Shown here piece by piece: positions 34,588 through 40,342 of a stretch of 40,342 nucleotides of DNA (its first letter is position 1; the number at the start of each line of letters is the position of its first letter). The stretch is from Peptostreptococcaceae bacterium (GTDB lineage: Bacteria > Bacillota > Clostridia > Peptostreptococcales > Acidaminobacteraceae), in NCBI GenBank assembly GCA_027064135.1, contig JAMOQG010000098.1, forward strand, positions 1 to 40,342, given 5' to 3'. Position numbers and translations under genes: made by a program. Under the pieces are notes generated by a model. That model saw only the letters and a list, made by a program, of their open reading frames with translations, did not search any database and was not told the DNA's origin.

Positions 34588-34851
34588 TTATTCAGTATAA
34601 CTTACATCTACCCCTTTATCTTGCATCTTTTTAATACTTTCTCGACTAATTAATCTATAATCTAACTCTTCGTAAATGAGTAACTCCTCTAAATTCTCTA
34701 AATTAAAAAGTGGCTCAATATTTGTAAGATTATTATATGATAAATTCAGATTAACTAAACTCTCACCTGTTGACAACACTCCTATCTCTGTTATTTCATT
34801 TCCATGTAAATTTAACCATTCTAAAATTAATTCATTATGTATTTTACTTTC
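34588..34851 (-). pseudogene. leucine-rich-repeat protein relic
   Basis: Open minus-strand reading of about 87 codons that begins right after a stop and has no ATG with a ribosome binding site. It carries three leucine-rich repeats (LILEWLNLHGNEITEIGVL, LVNLNLSYNNLTNIEPL and FNLENLEELLIYEEL), then SRESIKKMQDKGVDVSYTE and a stop. This is the C-terminal end typical of internalin-like or cytoplasmic LRR proteins. The 5' part is missing, so it is a truncated remnant. Confidence 0.65.
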
Positions 34852-34874
34852 TCAAGAAAAAGTTTGATAATTTC

Positions 34875-34929
34875 TTGACAATATCTAAAATGGGGTATAT
34901 TATACCAATATACCCCCCTACTAAGGGGT
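34875..34929 (+). promoter_or_regulatory. promoter with CsoR/CstR-like operator for CoA-disulfide reductase
   Basis: TTGACA (34875-34880) and TATTAT (34898-34903) at 17-bp spacing form a near-consensus promoter. Overlapping the -10 are perfect arms GGGGTATAT (34892-34900) and ATATACCCC (34908-34916). A second G/C-tract pair, ACCCC (34912-34916) and GGGGT (34925-34929), follows. TACCC/GGGTA-type repeats are the known operator style of CsoR-family repressors, including the persulfide sensor CstR. Regulation by such a repressor is inferred; no csoR or cstR gene is in the window. Confidence 0.65.
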
Positions 34930-34967
34930 GACTTTGTGAATTTTTTAATAATTTAAGGAGGATAGAT

Positions 34968-37481
34968 ATGACTAAAAAAATATTGATTATTGGTGGTGTT
35001 GCTGGTGGAGCATCTGCAGCTGCTAGATTAAGAAGAAATGATGAATTTGCTGAAATAATATTGTTTGAAAGAGGCGAATATATCTCATTTGCAAATTGTG
35101 GATTACCATATTATATTGGTGGTGCAATTGAAGAACGTGATGCTTTATTAGTACAAACTCCAGAAGATATGACTGCTAGATTTAACATTGATGTTCGTGT
35201 ACAAAATGAAGTAATGTCTATTGATAAAGAAAATAAAAAAGTAATCGTTAAAGATTTAAAAAATAACAAAGAATATGAAGAAAACTATGACACTTTAATT
35301 ATGTCACCTGGATCTACTCCACTAGTGCCACCTATTCCTGGAATAGATGGAAAAAATATTTTTACTTTATGGACTATTCCAGATACTGATAAAATTAAAT
35401 CATTTATAAACGAAAACAAACCAAAATCTGCAATAGTAGTAGGTGGAGGATTTATTGGTATTGAAATGGCTGAAAATCTTCATGAACTTGGACTTGATGT
35501 ATCAATAATAGAAATGCAAAATCAAGTAATGGCTCCAGTTGACTTTGAAATAGCTCAAGAAATTCATAAACATATTAAATCTAAAAATGTTAATTTAATT
35601 TTAGAAGATGGAGTTAAAACATTTGAAGATGAAAATGGTAAAAAGAAAATCACTTTACAAAGTGGTAAAACAGTTGTTGCAGATATGATAATGTTATCAA
35701 TTGGAGTTAGAGCAAATAGCAAACTTGCAAAAGATGCAAATCTTGAAGTTAATCAACGTGGCGGAATTATCGTTAATGAATATCTTCAAACAAGTGATGA
35801 AAATATTTATGCATTAGGCGATGCAATTGAAGTAGTAGACCACATTGATGGCACTAAAGCAATGATTCCTTTAGCCGGACCTGCTAATAAACAAGGTAGA
35901 ATTGTAGCGAATAATGTATGCGGCGCAAAAGAAAAGTATAAAGGAACTCAAGGAACTTCAATTGCTAAAGTATTTGACTTAACAGTTGCTTCTACTGGAA
36001 ATAATGAAAAAACACTTATAAGAAAAGGTTTAGAATATAAAAAAGATTATCATATATCAATTATTCATCCTAAATCAAATGCTGGATATTATCCAGGTGC
36101 AATACCAATGGTTATAAAAACAATATTTAATACAAAAGGCAAAGTTCTTGGAGCTCAAATAGTTGGATATACTGGTGTTGATAAAAGAATTGACGTATTT
36201 GCAACTGCAATTAGAGCAAATATGACTGTATATGATTTAAAGGAATTAGAACTTGCTTACGCTCCTCCATTTGGTTCTGCAAAAGAAGCTGTAAATATGG
36301 CAGGATTCGTAGGAGATAATATTCTTGAAGGTTCTGTCAAAGTATTTAATTGGAATGAATTTGATAAAATCGATGATTCATATGTAATTCTTGATATTAG
36401 AGAAGATGAAGAATTAAACTTAGGTTCAATAACAAATTCAGTTCATATTCCACTTGATGATTTAAGAAAACGTCTTAATGAACTTGATAAAAACAAAAAA
36501 ATTATTACTTATTGTGCAATAGGCGTTCGTGGCTATATTGCAGCAAGAATATTAATGCAAAATGGCTTTAGAGAAGTTTATAACTTAAATGGAGGTTATC
36601 ACACTTATTCAGCAGTTTTTTGTCAAGATGATGATAGTAAATGTGGTGGAGTTGCATTTGATCCATCTGCCGAAGTTGATGAATTTGGTAATCCCGAAAC
36701 AAGTAGTCAACAAGCTAAAACTGTCAATTTTGATATGACTAAAGATGTTATTCAATTAAATGCTTGTGGTTTAAGCTGTCCTGGCCCTATTATGAAAGTA
36801 TCAAAAGCTTTAAAAGATATGGATAATGGCGAGGTTATAAAAGTACGAACTACAGATCCTGGATTTGTTGCTGATATTGGTTCATGGTGTAAAAGAACAA
36901 ATAATACATTATTAAATTCAGGTAAAGAAAACAATGAATTTATTGCTATAATTGGAAAAGGACAAAATGTTAAATTAAATACTGAAGTTAAAACTCAACA
37001 AGTAGCTACAAAAGACAATAAAACAATGGTTGTTTTCAGTGGCGATATGGATAAAGCAATTGCTTCATTGATTATTGCAAACGGTGCTCTTGCTATGGAT
37101 AGAAAAGTTACAATGTTCTTTACTTTCTGGGGATTAAATATTTTAAGAAAACCTAAAGCTCCAAAAGTAAAAAAAGATATCATTGCAAAAGCATTTGGAA
37201 TGATGATGCCAACTGGAATTCCAAAATTGAAACTTTCAAATATGAATATGGCTGGAATTGGTCCAAAAATGATTGCTGGAATAATGAAAAAAAACAATGT
37301 TCCATCTTTACAAGAATTATTAGAAACTGCAATTGAAAATGGGGTTGAAATAATAGCTTGTCAAATGTCAATGGATTTAATGGGTATTAGAAGAGAAGAA
37401 TTAATTGACGGTGTTGGTATTGGTGGAGTTGCAAATTATCTTGATGCAACAGAAGATGCAGGAACAAACTTATTTATTTAA
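34968..37481 (+). CDS. cdr: CoA-disulfide/polysulfide reductase with rhodanese, TusA and DsrE-like domains
   Basis: Four-domain sulfur enzyme of 837 residues. Residues 1-445 form an FAD/NAD(P)H pyridine nucleotide-disulfide reductase of the CoADR/NPSR type. It has GGVAGGASAA and the single active-site Cys in SFANCGLPYY (C44). A rhodanese domain follows (about 455-545) with catalytic Cys in YCAIGVRG (C516). Next is a TusA domain with ACGLSCPGPIMK (C600, C604). Last is a DsrE/DsrF/PF13686-type domain (about 665-837) with a conserved Cys in IIACQMSMDLMG (C798). The chain of Cys sites suggests sulfane sulfur is passed along one polypeptide and reduced at the flavin. GGAGG precedes the ATG. Confidence 0.94.
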   Translation: MTKKILIIGGVAGGASAAARLRRNDEFAEIILFERGEYISFANCGLPYYIGGAIEERDALLVQTPEDMTARFNIDVRVQNEVMSIDKENKKVIVKDLKNNKEYEENYDTLIMSPGSTPLVPPIPGIDGKNIFTLWTIPDTDKIKSFINENKPKSAIVVGGGFIGIEMAENLHELGLDVSIIEMQNQVMAPVDFEIAQEIHKHIKSKNVNLILEDGVKTFEDENGKKKITLQSGKTVVADMIMLSIGVRANSKLAKDANLEVNQRGGIIVNEYLQTSDENIYALGDAIEVVDHIDGTKAMIPLAGPANKQGRIVANNVCGAKEKYKGTQGTSIAKVFDLTVASTGNNEKTLIRKGLEYKKDYHISIIHPKSNAGYYPGAIPMVIKTIFNTKGKVLGAQIVGYTGVDKRIDVFATAIRANMTVYDLKELELAYAPPFGSAKEAVNMAGFVGDNILEGSVKVFNWNEFDKIDDSYVILDIREDEELNLGSITNSVHIPLDDLRKRLNELDKNKKIITYCAIGVRGYIAARILMQNGFREVYNLNGGYHTYSAVFCQDDDSKCGGVAFDPSAEVDEFGNPETSSQQAKTVNFDMTKDVIQLNACGLSCPGPIMKVSKALKDMDNGEVIKVRTTDPGFVADIGSWCKRTNNTLLNSGKENNEFIAIIGKGQNVKLNTEVKTQQVATKDNKTMVVFSGDMDKAIASLIIANGALAMDRKVTMFFTFWGLNILRKPKAPKVKKDIIAKAFGMMMPTGIPKLKLSNMNMAGIGPKMIAGIMKKNNVPSLQELLETAIENGVEIIACQMSMDLMGIRREELIDGVGIGGVANYLDATEDAGTNLFI

Positions 37482-37485
37482 ATAT

Positions 37486-37512
37486 ATCGGCAGAATAACT
37501 CTGCCGATTTTT
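37486..37512 (+). terminator. intrinsic terminator after CoA-disulfide reductase
   Basis: 9-bp G/C-containing stem ATCGGCAGA (37486-37494) with TCTGCCGAT (37500-37508), a 5-nt loop and five T. Confidence 0.92.
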
Positions 37513-37550
37513 ATTGCTCGTTTATTATCACCTGGTCTTAACATCTGCTA

Positions 37551-37590
37551 TTGACAACAGTGGAAACATCCTCTATACTTACATGTATAG
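37551..37590 (+). promoter_or_regulatory. strong promoter of the nitronate monooxygenase gene
   Basis: TTGACA (37551-37556) and TATACT (37574-37579) are 17 bp apart. Overlapping the -10 is an inverted repeat, CTATAC (37573-37578) and GTATAG (37585-37590), a possible operator. The TTG inside the -35 should not be read as a start codon. Confidence 0.75.
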
Positions 37591-37601
37591 GGGTGATAAT
37601 T

Positions 37602-38669
37602 ATGAATTTACCAAAATTAAAAATTGGAAATTTAGAAGCAAAATTTCCAATAATACAAGGTGGAATGGGCATTGGTATTTCAATGTCAAAATTAGCAAGT
37701 GCTGTTGCAAATGAAGGCGGAATAGGAATTATTTCAGGAGCTCAAACAGGATACAGAGAAAATGATTTTAAAACAAATAATAACAATGCAAATATCAATG
37801 GAATAAAAAAAGAAATAAGATTAGCAAAGGAACTTAGCCCTAATGGAATAATTGGAATTAACTTTCTTCAAGCGTCATATAATTATATTGAACTTGTAAA
37901 AACTGCAGTTGAAGAAAAAATAGATTTAATTATTTCAGGTGCAGGACTTCCTAAAACACTTCCGGAATATGTTAAAGGAACAAATACAAAAATTGCACCA
38001 ATTGTTTCATCTGGGAGAGCTGCAAAACTTCTTGCAAAACTATGGAAGAAAAAATATGATTACTTACCTGATTTAATAGTTGTTGAAGGGCCTAGAGCTG
38101 GAGGCCATTTAGGTTTTAGCAGAGAAGATTTGGAATCTAATAATGTAAAAAACTTAAAAGAATTAGTTGTTGAAGTCCTTGAAGCAATAAAACCTTTCGA
38201 AGAAAAATATAATCAAAAAATTCCTGTTGTAGCTGCTGGTGGAATTTACACAGGACAAGAAATTAAAGAATTTATTGATCTTGGTGCTGCAGGAGTCCAA
38301 ATGGCTACTAGATTCGTAGCTACTAATGAATGTGATGCACACATTAATTTTAAAACCGCATATATAAATGCAACAGAAAAAGATATTCAATTAATAAAAA
38401 GTCCTGTTGGTTTACCAGGTAGAGTAATTACTAACACTTTAACTAAACAAATTGAAGCAAATTCACTTAAAATTAAAGGTTGTTATAAATGTTTAAAAGG
38501 ATGTAATCCTGTTGTTGCACCCTTTTGTATAACCGAAGCATTAATTAAAGCGGTTAAAGGTGATATTGTAAATGGACTAATCTTCATTGGCTCAAACGGA
38601 TATAAAATCAATAAAATTATTTCTGTAAAAGAACTTTTTAATGAACTTATAAATGAATATTTTGAGTAA
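37602..38669 (+). CDS. nitronate monooxygenase (2-nitropropane dioxygenase family)
   Basis: FMN-dependent TIM-barrel enzyme of about 355 residues that oxidises alkyl nitronates. Landmarks are the start FPIIQGGMGIGIS, the substrate-side His in GPRAGGHLGFS, IPVVAAGGIYTGQEI and GAAGVQMATRFVATNEC. A C-terminal Cys-rich segment, KGCYKCLKGCNP, is usual in the anaerobe subgroup of this family. The ATG at 37602 follows AGGGGTGA; the longer frame from 37551 starts inside the promoter. Relatives include enoyl-ACP reductase FabK, but no fatty-acid genes are nearby, so nitronate monooxygenase-like is the safer name. Confidence 0.9.
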   Translation: MNLPKLKIGNLEAKFPIIQGGMGIGISMSKLASAVANEGGIGIISGAQTGYRENDFKTNNNNANINGIKKEIRLAKELSPNGIIGINFLQASYNYIELVKTAVEEKIDLIISGAGLPKTLPEYVKGTNTKIAPIVSSGRAAKLLAKLWKKKYDYLPDLIVVEGPRAGGHLGFSREDLESNNVKNLKELVVEVLEAIKPFEEKYNQKIPVVAAGGIYTGQEIKEFIDLGAAGVQMATRFVATNECDAHINFKTAYINATEKDIQLIKSPVGLPGRVITNTLTKQIEANSLKIKGCYKCLKGCNPVVAPFCITEALIKAVKGDIVNGLIFIGSNGYKINKIISVKELFNELINEYFE

Positions 38670-38670
38670 T

Positions 38671-38702
38671 AAAAAAATAACACGAAATCGTGTTATTTTT
38701 TT
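38671..38702. terminator. bidirectional terminator
   Basis: 15-bp stem (38671-38685 and 38688-38702) with core ATAACACGA and TCGTGTTAT, a 2-base gap at the apex and A7/T7 tracts. It lies between the convergent monooxygenase and zinc-ribbon genes. Confidence 0.9.
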
Positions 38703-38727
38703 ATTTTGTATTCATATATATTTTTTC

Positions 38728-38889
38728 TTAATAATTCATATCTTTAATTGCATAAAGCATTCCGTATTCATGATCTACTTCAGTTTGACAAGTTTTGCAT
38801 AAACCAAATTTATTTATCTCTTTTTCATCATGACATCTTTTGCAAATTCCTAATTTATTATTTGAACTTTTAATTACTTTATTTTCCAT
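38728..38889 (-). CDS. small zinc-ribbon-like protein
   Basis: Protein of about 53 residues with two CxxC pairs, LGICKRCHDEKE and FGLCKTCQTEVD, that would bind one zinc ion. The ATG at 38889 follows AAGGGGGAT; the frame from 38910 is less likely. It is a single gene between terminator-like sequences. Tiny zinc ribbons of this kind act in nucleic-acid or protein binding; no specific role can be given. Confidence 0.7.
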   Translation of the reverse strand: MENKVIKSSNNKLGICKRCHDEKEINKFGLCKTCQTEVDHEYGMLYAIKDMNY

Positions 38890-39043
38890 ATTATCCCCCT
38901 TAAAATCCATTCCGTATGATTGTATACCATTATGTAATTATATTATAACGCATTTTTTAAAATTTTACAACATTTTTTTAATTTTTTTTAATTCTTACAA
39001 AAAAAACACAAATAATTTACTAATTTTGCGTTTTTTTCTATTC

Positions 39044-40342
39044 CTATTTCATATATATATCTACTAAATCGTAGTAATAACTTTCCTCGTACCCTTTTCT
39101 CCAACCAGCTATTCCTTTTAAATTATATTCATTAATTAAATTGATTCTTTTAATTAACGATTCCTTGTCTTCAATCCATATTTTAATTGTATTTCCTTTT
39201 TTTGTAGTTTCAATATAATTTTGCCCAGATGCTTCATCATATATTATTTCATAATCTATTTTTTCCAAATAACTTCCAATGTTTTTAATTGCATATGCTT
39301 CAGATGAAAGAACTTTTCTATTCTTCTCTGTCCATACTCTCATATAAAGTGGGACCCCTAAAACTAATTTATCATTATTTACAGTTTCTAATGTCCCTTC
39401 AATTCCTTTTATTACCCATGGAATTGATGCTACAGATCCACTTTTAGGAGAACTGCTCCAATGCTCATCATATGCCATAAGCATAAAATAATCAACATAA
39501 TCAATAATAGCTTCTCTATCAATTACTTTTGAATATTGATCAGATCCACCTGGTACAACAGCATCAATAGATAAAGTAAGATTTTGCATTTTAGTATATT
39601 TCCTAAGCTTTCTTACATAATCAGTTAATGCATCTTTATTCTTTAAATAAATATTCTCAAAATCAATATTTATTCCATCAACATTATAAAGTGATGAATA
39701 AAAAACAATTTGTGCTATCGACTTATCAATATATTCTTCATTGGTTAATAATTGATTAGTCCAAACTGGATCAAAACTGTTTTTATAAAGTGCCCATACT
39801 TGATAGCCATTTTTATGTGAATCATCTATATATTTAAGGCTTGCTTCATTAATAACAATTCCATCAATATTTAAAGCAAACCAAGTTGGAGATATTACAT
39901 TTAAATTTTCTATTTTATCAACATTGAAATTTTTTAAATCACTATATTTAGAAATACTATCCCACATTAAACTGATAGTATCAAGCTGTTCTGCTTCTCT
40001 AACTTCATTTAATCTATTTTCTTTTGAAAAATTCTCATCAATTAAATTAGTATTTTCAGCTATAATATATCCTATTTCACCTTTTGAAGTAATTATTTTG
40101 CTATATTTATCACTTTTAATAACTTTATTATCAAGATAAATAAATTCACTATTTTTCCCAAGTTCATCGAATTTGATAAGTAGATCTTCTTCTAAATAGT
40201 AAACATTTTTATTATTATTTGAACTATATTTTTTTATCTTTTCGATATTCGTGTTTATATATAAAACATTTTCACTTTCATAATAATTATAAAATATTGG
40301 ATATAATTTACTTAAAAGATCTAAATTAATATATTTTTTTTC
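39044..40342 (-). CDS. family-18 glycosyl hydrolase (YaaH/YdhD-like), 5' end beyond window
   Basis: The reading frame stays open from 40342 to the stop at 39044, so the internal ATG at 39967 is not the start. The GH18 domain occupies the last 300 or so codons. It has the catalytic motif VDGINIDFEN (the DxxDxDxE pattern), DYFMLMAYDEHW, LGVPLYMRVW and the ending GLKGIAGWRKGYE. The N-terminal part in the window (KSDKYSKIITSKGEIGYI) looks like an SH3-like or copper-amine-oxidase-type surface module. Relatives cut chitin or peptidoglycan glycans, some in the spore or cell envelope. A signal peptide is probably present outside the window. Confidence 0.88.
   Translation of the reverse strand, partial: EKKYINLDLLSKLYPIFYNYYESENVLYINTNIEKIKKYSSNNNKNVYYLEEDLLIKFDELGKNSEFIYLDNKVIKSDKYSKIITSKGEIGYIIAENTNLIDENFSKENRLNEVREAEQLDTISLMWDSISKYSDLKNFNVDKIENLNVISPTWFALNIDGIVINEASLKYIDDSHKNGYQVWALYKNSFDPVWTNQLLTNEEYIDKSIAQIVFYSSLYNVDGINIDFENIYLKNKDALTDYVRKLRKYTKMQNLTLSIDAVVPGGSDQYSKVIDREAIIDYVDYFMLMAYDEHWSSSPKSGSVASIPWVIKGIEGTLETVNNDKLVLGVPLYMRVWTEKNRKVLSSEAYAIKNIGSYLEKIDYEIIYDEASGQNYIETTKKGNTIKIWIEDKESLIKRINLINEYNLKGIAGWRKGYEESYYYDLVDIYMK

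Noticed and set aside
37514-37714. 66-codon plus-strand open frame overlapping the monooxygenase start
   Set aside because: It runs in a different frame over the promoter and first codons of a well-supported gene.
1-40342. CRISPR arrays, tRNA or rRNA genes, UGA recoding
   Set aside because: No regularly spaced repeats, no cloverleaf or rRNA-like sequence was seen, and Trp residues in the conserved proteins are encoded by TGG.

Overview
The window is very AT-rich DNA from a bacterium that uses the standard code, with strong AGGAGG-type ribosome binding sites, A/T-rich promoters and many U-tract terminators. The gene set includes OpuA-type betaine uptake, YesM/YesN-type sugar sensing, PucR, PepF, ProS with an insertion domain and a CoA-disulfide reductase with fused sulfur-carrier domains. 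This points to a low-GC Firmicute, probably an anaerobic Clostridia- or Tissierellia-like organism. The order and genus cannot be fixed from the sequence alone. No rRNA, tRNA, CRISPR array or complete insertion sequence was seen.

Layout. 1-65: the first codons of a minus-strand gene running off the left edge, with LexA-like boxes over its promoter. 0.3-3.9 kb: a large secreted calcium-binding-repeat protein, split in two by a one-base shift at an A8 run. 4.0-7.1 kb: a betaine ABC transporter operon in the order binding protein, permease, ATPase. 7.2-7.9 kb: gene relics. 7.9-10.7 kb: three minus-strand genes (unknown winged-helix-like protein, ABM-domain protein, AAA ATPase with a nuclease-like tail). 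11.0-12.3 kb: a membrane ferredoxin fused to an FMN-binding domain. 12.3-13.4 kb: a membrane diguanylate cyclase.

13.7-18.1 kb: a PucR-type regulator divergent from a three-gene operon (ornithine-cyclodeaminase-family reductase, capreomycidine-synthase-like PLP enzyme, threonine-dehydratase-family PLP enzyme). This looks like a self-contained amino-acid or imino-acid pathway of unknown substrate. 18.2-19.9 kb: a vWA protein divergent from a putative HTH protein, followed by a frameshifted membrane-protein relic. 20.0-25.3 kb: htpG, an atypical RelA/SpoT-domain protein and proS.

25.3-31.25 kb: a sugar-sensing operon in which a sugar-binding lipoprotein, a membrane-anchored binding protein, a YesM-type kinase, a YesN-type regulator and a ROK sugar kinase are transcribed in that order, with no transporter genes. 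It resembles the XylFII-LytS sensing arrangement. 31.4-32.3 kb: an EamA-type exporter. 32.7-34.5 kb: oligoendopeptidase F, followed by a leucine-rich-repeat relic.

34.9-38.7 kb: a four-domain persulfide/CoA-disulfide reductase behind a near-consensus promoter overlapped by a CsoR/CstR-like inverted repeat, then a nitronate monooxygenase with its own promoter. 38.7-40.3 kb: a tiny zinc-ribbon protein and a family-18 glycosyl hydrolase whose N-terminus lies beyond the right edge.

The most promising leads are the PucR/OCD/PLP pathway, the transporter-less sugar-sensing operon, the non-canonical RelA-like enzyme and the fused transmembrane electron conduit.
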